64,000 nucleotides of DNA from Karalla daura. Taxonomy: Eukaryota > Chordata > Actinopteri > Chaetodontiformes > Leiognathidae. This document shows positions 48,744 to 62,010 of the stretch, piece by piece; within the stretch, counting starts at the first letter, position 1; each line of letters opens with the position of its first letter. The stretch is taken from assembly GCA_029224185.1 (NCBI GenBank), contig CM055188.1, forward strand, positions 29,335,720-29,399,719, read 5' to 3'. Under the pieces are notes generated by a model. It did no database searches and was not told the DNA's origin. It saw nothing but the letters and a program-made list of their open reading frames with translations. The translations under genes and the position numbers were made by a program.

Positions 48744-48911
48744 CTCCAGTTTAGATATCGATATCACTCCTGGGGACTGTTTTCTGTTTACTAAGAGTTT
48801 TACCATTCATCGAGATTTTACTTTTATTAAGAGATTATACTTAGTATTTATTCTTTTTTCTCTCTATTCTCTCTGTATTCCATATTTTATTGTTTTTATG
48901 GTGCTGAAAAT

Positions 48912-48955
48912 GTAAATTTCCCTGAGGGAGTCATCCCAAAGGAATCAATAAGGGA
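48912..48955 (+). mobile_element. LINE/SINE 3' tail
   Basis: AATGTAAATTTCCCTGAGGG, then AATCAATAAGGGATCAG, corresponds to the 'aatttcccctggggatcaataaag' terminus of L2/CR1-type elements. Confidence 0.45.
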
Positions 48956-48960
48956 TCAGT

Positions 48961-49046
48961 CAACCTAAAGTGCATGTTTTTTAGCTGTGAGAGGAAACCG
49001 GAGTACCTGGAAAAAACCCGAATGGACCTGGGGAGGAAACCCTTGT
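48961..49046 (-). mobile_element. Teleost SINE-like repeat (minus), head-to-head with next copy
   Basis: CAACCTAAAGTGCATGTTTT, then GTGAGAGGAAACCGGAGTAC, then a CTGGGGAGGAAAC stretch are the minus orientation of the family. The 5' side faces the plus-strand copy that begins 43 bases further on. Confidence 0.6.
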
Positions 49047-49088
49047 TTTACGATCTTGGTAGTCACTTGACCTCCCAGTGTCCCCCCT

Positions 49089-49262
49089 AGGTTTTCTCTG
49101 GGCACTGGTTTCCTCCCACAGTCCAAAAACATAAACAAAGGTTAATTAAAGACTATATTTCCAGTAGGTGTGAGAGTGAGAATGAATGATGTTTGTCCTG
49201 TGATGAACTGGTGACCTTCACCCTTTGTGTGCTCCAGTAGACCCCCGCGAGGCCATTGGGTA
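49089..49262 (+). mobile_element. Teleost SINE-like repeat (plus)
   Basis: GGTTTTCTCTGGGCACTGGT, then TTTCCTCCCACAGTCCAAAA, GTGAGAGTGAGAATGAATGA and CCTGTGATGAACTGGTGACC appear in family order. The last part degenerates at about 49,262 and the tRNA-like head is missing. Confidence 0.7.
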
Positions 49263-51769
49263 TAAAACAGGAAAGATGACTGCCAAAAAAGACAAAAAGG
49301 AAAAATGATCAAATATTTAAACTCGGCAGGATTGTTTTATACGATTTTATACGACTCCGTTATAGAAGCTCACAAATGCTGTCAGTTACTTTTACAACCT
49401 CTGTGGGTTTCATTTTCCGAACTGCCATTAAATATGACGAATGAAAACAAAATTACTTTTTTTTTTTGTAAATCGAGCAACATACACACTATTTTGAGCC
49501 TGAAGGTTTATACTTGACCTTGCATACAACACAATGCCCAGAGCTCAGGGTTGTCTCCGGTAATGGAGTCCTTCAGTCGACTGATCCATAATCTATTCCA
49601 CCTGTGTGTCAATCTATCCGCAGCTTATTTCAGGTTTCACAGAGTCTACAGATGAGCAGGTTTATGCAATGAATATGCCTTTATTTTCAGAAAAATGGGG
49701 AAATCTCAAGGAAATAAGTTGGAGGAAATGTAAAACGGAAGGTAAACATGCTCTCTGTTTTCAGTGATCGTTTAGTGACACACATTTAGGCATTTAGGAG
49801 TAAGTAAGTTAGTGTTATCATGCTCCACATATTTTTATTTCAGTTCAAATTGTGTTGAATATGTTTGTGAAGAACTGAATATAAACTGCGAAGAAGTGCG
49901 TTTATGGTAACTGGGCGCTGAGTAGGTATTGATCTGACCTCGACACATTAGATTTATTTTCAGGTTGTTGTTTAACGTCATAGACAAAGAGCAACTTTAA
50001 CGTGTGACACTTCACTTTGCCGAAACATCATCAACAAAGCCTCAGACTCACAGCCGCCCTTAAAAACCGTTGAAATTATAGTCGCATAATAATGATTCAA
50101 TTTGGAGCAACAATTTTTGATTGAATTTCGTGGTTCCCAGCGTCGGGAACGATGTTATTCTTCCCCGTCTCACGATCAGATAGGAAGTGATTAAAACTGC
50201 TGGCAGTTGAACATAATTAACTACCTGTTTGCATAAAACACCCGCAGCACTGAAGAGCCCGGAGGGATGCGAGGTGGAATGGGGCTTCATAGAGTTTGGT
50301 GAAACTCTGTACTTAACTAAATCTCCTCAGATGGTCCGTGTCCTTAATAAAACAGCAGCCGACTTGTTATATGAGAGCCCAAATTGATCTGTTTACATTC
50401 CTGCTCCTTCCTGTACTTTCCCTGACACCTTATTATTTTGGAGGGACCTGCGGTAGCTTTGGTGCGCCCAGCTACTCTGAGTCATCCTCGCATCATTTTA
50501 AGCGGCTAAGTTACAAAGATATGCAGGACGCTAACTTCAATGAATGTCCTTCATCACAACAAACAATGACATAGCCGGAGAACGCGGCTGAGAGTGCTTT
50601 GTCTTTTGTTATCTTTTGTGGTGCGATGGAGTTTGATAGAGAAGAGGCTTTTCTGTTCTCGTCTGGAACAACAACAGCAGGCCGAAGTTTGGGCTTTAGC
50701 ATTTTGCATCTGAAAGGATAAAAATAAAAAGTACAAACAGACAAAATTATACTCATTTACAGACTGTACAGAGTGCTTCTTTGGTCACTCGATCTTTCTG
50801 GAACTTCCTATAGGTAATCATCTTTAGATATAGGCCTTACAGACATTGGTAAATGCAGTTCTCATTCAATGCAAACGCTGGATAAGACAGATATAAGACT
50901 TCTTTACAAAAGAGGAAGTTAGAGCTGCAGCTCAGCAGGGTGCATCCATTCAAAGTTTTGTTTAAGAACGTATATCTCCGACTGGAATCTTAAAGTGATA
51001 TATTGAAAAGTTAATGGTACCTGTTTTGATCAAAGCTCTGTAAGTTTGGCAAACTCTGAAGTTACATTTTTCCTTTGATTTCACTAAGGAATGACACTGA
51101 GATGCATTCAGAGACCCAGCTACGAGACCCTGGGGAGTGACAGAGCATCCTCACTCTGGAAAATGTGCCTCACGCAGCCTTTCAACCCGCTGCTCTGTTC
51201 ATAATAAAACAGATAAGTGCTTCTCTGAGCCGAGGAGTTGCTTGAAAATTGGATTTAAACACTAATTGCTTCAAACACCTTATATATTTTATTTTTCAGA
51301 ACTCATTCAACCAGGTGTAAGTCCTAAAAGAGACCATTGCAAGGCAATGATTGAAGCAACATACAGTACATGCATTTACAACAGACAGAGAGAAAAGAAG
51401 GAAAAGGATCCAACACACGGCAGATAGGAGCAAAGTCAAACAGTTAATGAAATTCAAATCAGCTCAGTTGTTTTCAGGTGCTATGGGAGACAAACATGTT
51501 TGGACTACTTAATGCACGCCGACAGATGTTGGATTCAGACAAAATGACAAAAGCTGTTGTATGTCAAGGATGGGGTGAAAACAAGCTGTTGTTGCAGGCT
51601 CAATTGGAAGTCACACAAACCTTTTACTCGGGGTCCTCATCGGCACAGGATCAAACGAATAAATCATCACGCTGTACGTGATGAAGCCTGCACCAGGAAA
51701 CATTTAGCGTTACTTAATATTCAGCCTAGTGTGTGTGAATCTCAGCAGATAATCTAATTAGTTCTCAAT

Positions 51770-51809
51770 CAGTTGTGTGTGCATGTGTGTGTATGTGTGT
51801 GTGTGTGGT
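51770..51809. repeat. Interrupted (GT)n microsatellite
   Basis: GT steps with GCATGT and GTATGT interruptions. Confidence 0.85.
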
Positions 51810-52508
51810 GTTGTAGTGTGTTGGAGTTACAGCAAAATGACAGTCAAACATCAAAAAGTATTGAGTCTCTTAAAAAGAAATTTCCATGAATACACCAGAG
51901 GATGCTGACTGATGAAGTGTGATTATACACTTTAACTCAAAATAACAAAAGCCAGATCCCCGTGAATGGACTCATTTGTTCTCGTCTTAAGTGGGGAGAT
52001 TTGTCTAAGTGGCTCTCATTAAGTATGAACTTTAATTACTCGTAAAAAAAATACTTCTATTCACAAACATGAACACGGGAAACCCTGGATGCCCCGTGTT
52101 AGCGTAGAATCACGACAACGACTTCACAAAAGTTTCTTTTCCAATACGATCCGCAACTTTCTCAGAGCACCTCCTCGTGTATTTGTGCAGGCAACGAATC
52201 CGCCGCCTCGTCGTGTAAGCTCTGAGCTTATAAGTGCCTAGAATCAAATGGCTCCTCCGGGAGAAGTAAAAGTTTAGTGAAATGAATTTCAAAGCCATAT
52301 TATTATTCCTTATGGCTTTGTTGACTTTGAGAGACCTGAATGGGCCGCCCGGCACACAGTCTGCACGGTGCCCTGAGAGACCCCTGTTTGGCTGGAAAAG
52401 TGAACGCAGACATCTCGCAGCTCTCAGACGTCTGTGGGGGGAGACATCGAATACCCACCAGCACCGGGTCTGTTGACTTTGTGCAAAGATGTTTCAGAGG
52501 TCATTAAA

Positions 52509-52531
52509 CCACACACACACACACACACACA
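52509..52531. repeat. (CA)n microsatellite
   Basis: Eleven uninterrupted CA steps. Confidence 0.9.
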
Positions 52532-54577
52532 GATCTCTTCCCTTTGGTGTAATTTTGCCTGGAGTGTTGCAGCAACACCGTTTGACCCCCACGTTTAATC
52601 ACAGCGTTTTGTAGTTTTTGCCTCCGATACTCTTTCAACACATCAAGAATCCCGTTTTTCAGTGGCAGCCGCCTCAGCCTCTCTCTCTGAGAGCTTGTTA
52701 CCATACTTAATGTCATGTTGAGAGACTTCCGCGGCAGATGTATAATGAGGGAGACGAAAGGTTAATTAGAGGTGAGACGCATCTTCATCAAGGCCTTTTT
52801 TTCTAATCACTGAGACATGATGAGTTTATACTACTCGTGATCATAAATAATTTTGAAATGAGCTGCACTCGTGCTGAGCCTGATCTGCTTTCCAACGAGT
52901 GCTGCATAGGGCAGATAGTTCAAGTGCAATTAGATTTATTCTTGTGGAACATAAGGTTGTCCCGGGAAAAACTATCCAGCTCTTAACATCAGCTTATTAT
53001 TTTTATAGCTATTGCATTCACTACTTTTTTTTTGCTCAGTCAGATGTCATCGGTTGGTTAACCCTAACCCTTTTCATATGCGATGTAACTCAAATTGTTC
53101 TTCGAAATAGAAGACACACACGCACACACACCTACTCTCAGTCATACTTTAACCATAGTTTAACCGTTGCTCAAGTGGGAAAAGCAGGACAGAGCTTCTT
53201 TGTGACGGTCTAAGAAATCTTGAGCAAACACCGAATGGCGTTTTGATGTTTGCAAAATGAAGAAATAACAGCCTCTATTCTTTTCAAATAACATTTTCCT
53301 CTGCAGGAATAAAAGGACCTATAATGAAAAAAGGAAGTTTCAAGGGTAGCCAGGGAAATAGCACCGTAGCATAAAAACAAGAAGGGGTCTGATCCCTGGG
53401 ACAGCCTGCTGTATATTCTTGAAGACATTTCAGACTTTCCATTCAAGAGGCTTCCTCAGTTTCTGTACAGTTGTGTACAGTACACAAAAGAACGTCGTCG
53501 CCTGAAAGGCAAAGGGCACTAACCAAAAAAACAACAACAGCGGAGATATATTAGGCCGGGAAGACAGGGAGAAAAATCTCTGAACAGAGGGAGAGCTCTG
53601 CAGAACCACTTTAGTCCATTTCACACATGCACACCCTAACCCAGGGGCAGAACCAGATAAGAGGCATGTGCGAAAATAACCCGGGGTGCTCTGAAATCGG
53701 CCCAAATTGGACTAAACGAGTTAACATGCAAGTGGTTACGTCATGATATAGTCTTCACATAGCTGTGAGCAGTGAGCTCATCACAAGGCTTGTGATGAAT
53801 TTCTGTTTCTCTGTCCAGTCCTTTTTATTTGTTGAACCATTTTTAAAACACCATTATTAGAGTGTCTGACAACTGGACCTATGATGATGACTCCTCTGTA
53901 TCCTTGCAGAGAGAGACATTAGCCGGCTGCTAATGGGGACTTGGAGGGACTCCATAGTGAACGGGAACATCTTGTCAGACCGTTAGTTAGCGGTCCTGTC
54001 ATTCCTGATGTGGGTGCTGCATGTGTGAACCGGCATTAACTGGCTGTTTACTGAGTAGGTGGTCAGGTGTGAAAGAGTGAGAGTCACTCGAGGAACCAAA
54101 GAGGCTTGAGCAGCTTTAGATTGTAAATATTCTGGCTACTATGTGTGAAAGGGGCTGTACTGTAGCATGCTGGGGGTTGGTTGGTGCAGTTTGCTATCAT
54201 GCTTTGAGACGGTGTGTTATGGACTGAGGCACTTTCACACCATAAGTGAAGTTATGTGTTAGGTCAGTAACCTCGATTCAGTGTGTGTGGTATGTCGGTG
54301 TGTCCCAGTGCTACTAAGCAGCATTCCTAATTATATCTTTGCTTGAGTTGTCAACACTAAATTCCAGCCTGCTAGAATTTAACCCTGTCCTGTCATCACT
54401 TCCCAGGAAGTTCCAAGAGCCTTCGCGCCTGGCCTCGATGGAATCCAATAACACTCATCTACAGCAGGTGACTCCCTACTGGCTCTCAACAACAATGGCT
54501 ATGATAACAAGGTCAGAGCTGAAGAAAAATTGGGATGAGAGGTGAAACATCTCAAAAAATCTTGGGCCAGTTGGAGG

Positions 54578-54730
54578 CTGTAAATTGCTCTGGGTGGGAG
54601 TGAATGTAAACAGTGATGTGAATGGGTCACACTGTGCTGTGTGTGTGATCTGCAGTGGATTGGCGACCTGTCCGTGGTGTATTTCCTGCCTCTGGCCCTA
54701 TGACAGGCTCCAGCAGAAGCCCCCACACCA
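54578..54730 (+). mobile_element. Teleost SINE-like repeat, 3' half (plus)
   Basis: GGCTGTAAATTGCTC, TGCAGTGGATTGGCGACCTG, TCCGTGGTGTATTTCCTGCC and CTATGACAGGCTCCAGC match, in order, the 3' half of the family ('taaattgcc', 'gatggactggcgacctgtccagggtgtaccccgcct', 'gggataggctccagc'). Confidence 0.7.
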
Positions 54731-57268
54731 TCGTCTGTGCATAAAGTTGAGTTGAGAAAAGAGCGACGGCAAAGAGTTTGAAAAGAATCGAGCTCTGCAG
54801 CCTTCTCCTTATCTCTTCTGGAAGCCACAGACGCAAACCTGCATTGACTGCGACAAGAATAACACAGCTGAATGTGTCCGTGTCTCGGTAGTTACACTGT
54901 GCATAAATCCATTGAAACGAGGCTTCAGCCAAAACAAGATCTAATCTCAGCTTTCTGTTTGTAACGTTTGTGAACCTTGAATTTTGAGACCGACAACTGG
55001 ACAGTTACAAAAACTGAATTGCTTCATCTCCCTGTTTAGTTATTTCCAAACACATGTGCTCATTATATTTAACACAAGATTATTCTTGTTTCTGTTAAAT
55101 CAGTCAGTGCTGATTCACAGTCAGAACAAAAGACGTGGATCATATCCAGGTTGTCAGTGTTGTTGTATAGCCCATTAGAAATAGATATATAACACCCATA
55201 ACCTGATGTTATTTAGCATCTCAATCTTATTTGGCTATGGGACACATTTCAGTTGAAAGACACAAGCAAACGCAAAACCAAGTGAAATTGAACATTCGCA
55301 AGAATCTACGAGGAAGCAGAGACAATTATTGCAAACTCCAGTTCATCTTTGTTTTTCTACCACTGCATATGAACATGCTGTAATTTGTCCCCCAGCTGGT
55401 GCTCTCCATTATCTACTTTAATGTGTCTCTCCTATGTCGATTAGCTTTCCCCTGAATCGTCCCCATTTTCCATGTGGGCTGCCACAGCAATCAGAATCCA
55501 CATGTGCATTGTAGTTCCAATAAGTGACTCGAAAATTTTGTGAAAAGGCAGACTTTCACATAGAAAGCGTAGTACAACAGGGCGAGCATTTGCTGGCTTT
55601 TTCCTGCTAGAATTTCTTGCTCTTTTCAAGTGCAGCAGAGTAATATAATTCTATAGTACAACCACCACTTTAAAATATGCATTTTGTGCCTGCAGCTAGA
55701 ACCTCATACTTCACGTGTGAGGACTTCAACCCTCAGTTGCTATCACTCTGTAGTTCATTCATTTGTGAGGTTCATAATTTTTTCAGATAACCTCCGTTCT
55801 GTTTTCATAGTTGCCGTGAAACTCGATGACTTTCTTGTTTTCATGTGTCACAGCGCAGCCCTGTCATTTGAGGTTGTTATTTAAGTTAATGTGAGATGAT
55901 AACACGTTCTCCTGCAAACAGCCATAGAAGGCAGTGAGATGAGTCCGCAGCATCTCCCCTGTTGAATCGTTATCTTATCTCAGCAAGAGTGAAAACATCC
56001 AAAGGGGAAGCTAATAGTTTTTTAATTTTTCCAAAGCATTTTTGATTAGTGATACTATCAAGAATCTTGTTGATTTTTTCCTCTGAAATGTCCTCTTTTT
56101 AATATTGCATGCTCAAGCATTGCAAATCAGGCAGAGGAAGCAGCATCCTACTGTTCTTCGTGTTTCTTCCTCTATATTTTGGCAAAAAAAGATTTCCTTT
56201 TCGAGCAGCTGCACTCAGTATTGCAAAATAATGTTTTGCTTTAACACTTGAAGCTGTTGAAGAGGTTAAAAGTCCCAGTTAAATGTGATGCCTAAACTAC
56301 AGTCCCTAGTTCTTTGTTTCTTTCTATACTCATCATCAACATCATCATCAGTGCTGATGCCCAGAGGGCAGGGTAATGATCGTGTTCCTGAAGTGTTAGG
56401 AAAGAAAATTTAAAAACAAATACATAAACAAGCATCTGTGCGTCTGATTCTGCTGCAGATGCTTCGATTGGATCTTCACACATCTGACACAAACACGTAC
56501 AGTATCTGGCCTGTCTATGTTTGCCTGCGAGGCTGTTGAGTGGCTTGATGTTAACAGGTTTCATCACTAATGCTGCACAATAAAACAACCCTCATTTCCA
56601 ACCACATCAGACGGATCTAACACGCACTTGGAAACGTTTCCCAGTCACTCCCACTTCCAGTTCACAGCTCAAGGTGACTGAAATGGGTTTCCAAAGACTC
56701 TGAAATTGGAAAATTTCATTCCTCTCCCTCGCTCTGCCTTCCAGGTTTTTATTTCAGCGGCACTGCCTGACATAAATGCAACAGTTTGTCAGCGAACACA
56801 CCTCTGCCAGTGAGGTTTTCATCACATATTAGAGTTTCTCCTCTCCCTTTTCACTCCGGCTCTCACGTCACCACGGTTCCACTCTCTGCTGCCTGTCAGA
56901 ACCTGTTCTTAATGTATTTGTCTGGTATTATGCAAAGGTTAAGTAGAAATAGAGGTTAAATCAAAATAAATAATGGGAGGGCCAGCAGGAAATTGAAAAC
57001 ACTGGACCAATCATGCATGCCCTCCAGTGCTTCTGAAACCCTTCTGGGGAAATTTCGTGGCATAATTTTTCGGTCGGCTTCACCTCCGATCTAAAACCTG
57101 GTCCATTTTATCTGAATGATTACGGCTGCACAAAGAGACAGTAGGCATTGCTGCACATGGCACATCTGAAACCCACCAACACACCAGTAATGATACTGAT
57201 AGTACGGAAATTACAATGTTGAAAGCTCAACATGATGTGCATACAAGGACTGACATACACAAACCCAT

Positions 57269-57324
57269 GAAAGAAAGGAAATATTCAATAATCTAGATAG
57301 ATTATTGAATATTTCCTTTCTTTC
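57269..57324. repeat. Perfect 26-bp inverted repeat with 4-base spacer
   Basis: The left arm 57,269-57,294 and right arm 57,299-57,324 are exact reverse complements around the spacer AGAT. The arms combine a GAAAGAAAGG purine block with ATATTCAATAATCT. No mismatches. The flanks do not continue the symmetry. It is not within a recognised transposon. Confidence 0.95.
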
Positions 57325-57329
57325 TGCAT

Positions 57330-60300
57330 TGAAGAGACATGGAGGTTCTTCTTTGTTTTTCATTATTTCTAACTAGCACAAATTAGTCACTGTGACGCTC
57401 TCGCTGCGAGGAATAATTAATGTATTTGGCAAATCATAAAATGCCCCTAACGAGGCCGAATCCTTGAGCTATTTTTGTTTGGGACAATTGGCTGAATCTT
57501 CGCTGCCACTGTGGCATTTTATCTGCCAGCTCTCAAAAAGTCATGCTGTGAGAGTCGACTTCCTCTCAACCTCGAGGTTGTTCACGGAGCTGCTGCTCAC
57601 AATGGAAACTCAGTTATTCCAGTTTAACCTGAGTTGTTGGAGCTGAGCATGTCATAGCTCCTGTGTTTCCGATAAAAAAAGGAATGTAAAAATAACCGCA
57701 AAATGTTAACACTTTCTCCGTTAGTCATGTAATGTACCGTTGAAGTCTCAATCTCTGAAAATGTGTTATTGTGTATGTTCTTTACAGAAAAGCAGGCTGA
57801 GGAGTGAAATACAAATAAATTCAGTCATTTTCTATTTGGAAAACTGTAGAAATGGCAGAGCACACAGGGGTTAGGATTGTTGATTTGAGAAACAAAGCTA
57901 AACAAAAGTGTGAAGGCACACTCGATCTGCGAAGCCATTTCTGTTGTGTCCGTGTCAATAGAGGTCGAAGAAATAATGCCTGTTAGAGGAGCGGCGGCCT
58001 CCCCTTGGATATATTGTATGAAGTTATTCTTCAGTATTCGTCCTTCCCATACTTCAGTTTGTTTTTCTCATATACTCCAACGGTTTTATCCCTGTCTGAC
58101 ACATTTTTGTGTGGATGCAGACCTGCGGTGAGGACATGCTATGCCTGCCGATGTCTCCCCGCATCAACCGGGCACCAAGCAGCTTTCCCGTAGCACAGCC
58201 GTCCTTCCAGAGGGCAGCATTTCATTTGCTTTCCTCTCATCGGCCGATATGCCACAAACAATTGGATTCGTTATTGTCGCCGTTCGGCCAAGGCGGAGCA
58301 GGGGGTGTGGGGCAATTCATCTCTCAGCTGCTACGAAAGGATGCAGCGAGATTTATAAAAACAATAAAACTGTGCAGAATGCTAACGCTTCGGGAGGGTT
58401 TCGATAAACAAAGAATTTGATTTAAAGCGCCGAAATAAGTGTGAGCGCCTACGTGGGGTTTTCCAACAGGTGGTCGAGAGCCTCACGCAGCTCTGTCTTT
58501 GTAAACAGTCTAACTGAATCACCATGTTTTCCCAGACCACTGACATTTGGACTGAGTTGATTTTATTAACTCATGCGCTGCTGTGTCTCCGAAGCGGCCA
58601 TCTCCCCCCAGTGTGGCCCTGATTGATCGCTGTCAGAGCGTGAAATGGAGAGAGAATGAAATGTGTTTTAATAGAGCTGGATCACGGCACTCTCAGCTCT
58701 CAAGGGCATTGTAAATACAACCGGGTGGGTGCACAGGGGAAAGGAGGGAGGGGGGGGGGTGGCACCAGCCCTGTGTTAATAGGTTCAGAACATTGTGCAT
58801 GTAATCATTCCAACGGCTTGTAAATTAAATGGGTCCTCGGAGACAGCACATGGTGTTCGTGTTGTCAGATCTATTATCAGAAAGCTAGGGCCTTTGCTGT
58901 AATCTTGAGTGGTGACTCTGCAGCTCGGCGTGTTGTTGACTGTACTCTCTGTGCTGTCTGTCTGCGTCGCTCCATCATGTCTGCAGGACAAGTTCTCCGC
59001 TGCCCGGACTGACAGACGCCGCAGGGTAACAGATGTCATTTACACCCATAACCACGCACTTAGTCTCACCGGCTGACGCTTAAGCCAACAAAGGCATTTT
59101 TCACAGGATGCCCTGCACACATTTATTCATATGCATTTGCTTCATGTCAAACAACAGCATCCTTTTCCCTTTCCCTCGGTATAAAAGTGCAGAGTTTCCA
59201 CTTAGATTATCTTCCTGCCCTGACTAATCAGTTACAGTGCCTCCGTCATGAGTCATAATGTGTCATCAAGTCCACGGTGGCTTTGTCTTCGGCTGCTCAT
59301 CTTGAACGTTGATCACTTACCTGAAACCAGACGAGGTCAAAATTTGACACGTCTGGATCTGAGATGCAGCTTTTATCACATAACTTTTGTAAATGAATGA
59401 CACTGTCAAGTACAAGTACAAAACAAGACCACAGTCTGACTGCTACAGTATTTCCTGATGTTATTCTATTTTTTTCTTGTTGGCAATGCAGCACGACCAT
59501 AAAAACACATTTAACTCTGGACATTAAATGTGAAACTGGCTGCAGAAAATGTAAAAGGGGACAATTGCATTCATATTCCTATTTGGTTTCTATATATTTT
59601 TCTTTGTTACCTTATTTGGTGTGTTTCTGGCGTTGCTGCTGTAATTCCTACAAACCCATTCTTGTTGTTGGCTGTAACATTTCAATTAAGGATCTGTGGA
59701 CTGGCATGCACTGGGATTTGTGGACGGACTAAAGCACAGGGGCAATTTATCTTCTGACTTCCTGGTCTGTGATAAGTCCCACTTTGTTCTGCCGAGCCTC
59801 TGAACCCTGCGACTCAGTGTGAATCGAAAAAAGCCTGCAGGTAAACAGTTTGCCCAACAATGCAGGAAACCCTTCAGTAACTGAGCATTCTGCCAGCTGT
59901 GTGTGTATTTGTGTGTGTGTGAGAGAGACAGAGACACACACACACAGTCAATACATATAGGACTAATTATAGGAGGACGGTTGTTTGTTAAAGCTACAAT
60001 ATCTGATCCCAGAGGAGATAAAATCCTGAAAAATATTCCCCGGGCCATCTCTATTTATTTGTCTTTGTGCAGGGCTCTCTGTGCTCTGCGCTTATTAAAG
60101 ACTCAGACTCCAGGCTCCGTCCTGCCACTCATCTCTCTCAAACGCGCAAAAACTGAAGTCAATCAACATGACAGTCCCCATGTTCTTCTCCATCAGCACG
60201 CAAAGAAGTGTTTTGTATGCATAGCGGTTACAATTCAATTTAACAATGTGAGTTAAAATCCAGACGCGATCCCCAGAGGTAGTTTGATGATTGTTGTTGT

Positions 60301-61430
60301 TTATTTTGAAAAAACATATATTAATATTTGACTGACTGAATATGTATTGGTTTAATGCAGTTGTGAGAAAGTTTCATGGTTGCATAAAAAGTAAACGAGA
60401 GGCTACAAATGATTCCACTCGATTTCGACCGGGAGGTTCAAAAAATAGTGATTTTTGCATCGTGTTATCGGCTCTTCACACTCGATAGCGTCTTAACCTC
60501 GGTGGAACTAATTAGGACCCTGAATCACACTGGGAGCATTTCCATTCCTGTAGTCTCTAAAGCATGAGTGAGAAGTCCAACATACACACGACACAGGCAG
60601 ACAGTCTGACAGCACCGCTGGCCTTCAGGCCTCGAAGACGCTTGGAAAGAGGAATTCTTCTGTGACAGTGACGCTGCTGAGTTGATTGCACATGCAGCAC
60701 AGAGTCTGGTGGCACAGATGGATTGACTTCTGTCTCAAGAGCTTCCATGGTGTTATGGACGGACTCTTCCTTGTGGGATTCGGGGGCCAAAGTGCAGAGG
60801 CTTATATGCTGAAATTTATTGTTTCCATGATTGGAATAGATGAAATAATTCCTCCTGCATGTGGGATAACAGGCTGCGACACAGTAATAGAGAAGCTTAG
60901 GACGGAGCTGCCCTTATCCATCACAGCAGGCTCAGGCGGAGCGTCATGACCTTAGCTTCCGCTGGAAAATGAATGAGAGGTTTTGGTTTAAAGGTCTTTG
61001 TCACCCACTCGAGGGAGTAATATATCTGTTTTTTTATTGTTATTATTCCTGTCTAGTCATATGTGTATAGAGGACAAGCCACAGAGGCATCCAATGTCAG
61101 TCAGGTTTTAGGTTTTGTGTCAGCATATCAACACCACTGATATGACAGTAAGTGCATTACTTGAATAACTAGGATTTCTATCTGATATAATTACAATAAA
61201 GAGATAACAGTGTGTGTGATAGCTGTAGTGTCGTACTCTACATACACGACATGTCGTGGTGGCACATCACACCACTGCGTTATTTACATGAAGTTTCCAG
61301 TGAAATGTTGATGAATCTTCTTTAATCTTCTAATAATATCAGATCCCTGTTGAACAAACAAGTTATCGATAATAAAAGGGAAAAATAAATAGACGTAATG
61401 AGGTAAGATCAAAAAATAAACTAGAATATT
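57330..61430. other. Gene-free stretch
   Basis: No supported exon. The overlapping frames at 57,900-58,420 and 59,397-59,757 lack splice context and family resemblance. Repeat-poor apart from the GT/AC tract at 59,899. Confidence 0.45.
59899..59946. repeat. (GT)n(GA)n(AC)n tract with self-complementary ends
   Basis: CTGTGTGTGTATTTGTGTGT passes into GAGAGAGACAGAGA and then ACACACACACAG, so the GT and AC ends could pair with each other. Confidence 0.7.
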
Positions 61431-61431
61431 A

Positions 61432-61535
61432 CAGTATGTGTGTCTATATATGCACACACACACATATATATGTATCATGCATATATATACACACACACAC
61501 ACACACAAATATATACAGTATACATATATCATTTT
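61432..61535. repeat. Compound (CA)(TA) simple-sequence tract
   Basis: Alternating CACACA and TATATA runs lie immediately downstream of the degenerate gene-family copies. Confidence 0.85.
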
Positions 61536-61544
61536 AGTTGTGTG

Positions 61545-61852
61545 AAAAAAAATGGTGCGTATATCACTCTATGTTTAACTTTAACTTTTGTAAGACATTA
61601 TTTTTTAGCATCTTTCAGTTCACAAATAACACAACATGTACACACTACATAGAACATTTATCCACCTCTTTCCAAGCAATTAACACCCACATGCAATGTG
61701 GAAGGTGGAGGTCAGGAAGGGAGCCAGGGTCATCTTGTCACAGCATCGCTATGGTGAAAGTTTGTTCATGTTTTTTTGGATGTTAATTTCTAACTGCATC
61801 CTGGTGGAAACCGAAGAACTCGGAGAAAACCAAATAAAATTTGTTTTTTAAT
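61545..61852 (-). repeat. Unit A 3' flank of the tandem gene-family array
   Basis: It matches the 3' flanks of units B (62,105-62,394) and C (62,601-62,866) through shared blocks such as GCCAGGGTCATCTTGTCACA, GCTATGGTGAAAGTTTGTT and ACTCGGAGAAAACCAAA, all in the same order. It is the most diverged of the three and carries an extra ~20 bases near 61,700. Confidence 0.8.
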
Positions 61853-62010
61853 TCATTTACACAATGCATCCTCGGTGGAAGACACCAGGGAATGGCCTAA
61901 ATATGACCCCTGACCTATGACCCACACGGCAGCCCTGAAGATGTTCTTGGGGTCCACCACGACATCACATCCCTCCATCGCCTCCGGGAGCATCACATTC
62001 AGCTCCACAG
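61853..62010 (-). pseudogene. Unit A: truncated, internally deleted copy of the SAEED-repeat gene
   Basis: On the minus strand the frame reads YTVELNVMLPEAMEGCDVVV then DPKNI, almost the same as the ITVELRGMLLEALEGCDVVV then DQKNI segment of the intact gene at 62,867. It then jumps directly to FRAAVWVIG, matching FRAAVGVIV 60 residues further on in the intact gene. The internal deletion is thus in frame. After that the frame diverges and stops at TGA (61,855-61,853). Upstream the coding sequence ends abruptly in a GT/CG/TA tract. Not functional. Confidence 0.8.

Larger units (their letters stand above)
49270..57260. other. Gene-free stretch
   Basis: No exon or RNA gene could be supported. 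It contains GT/CA tracts and one SINE copy (listed) and is otherwise repeat-poor with several CpG-retaining blocks, for example around 52,150-52,470. Candidate regulatory DNA at most. Confidence 0.45.
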
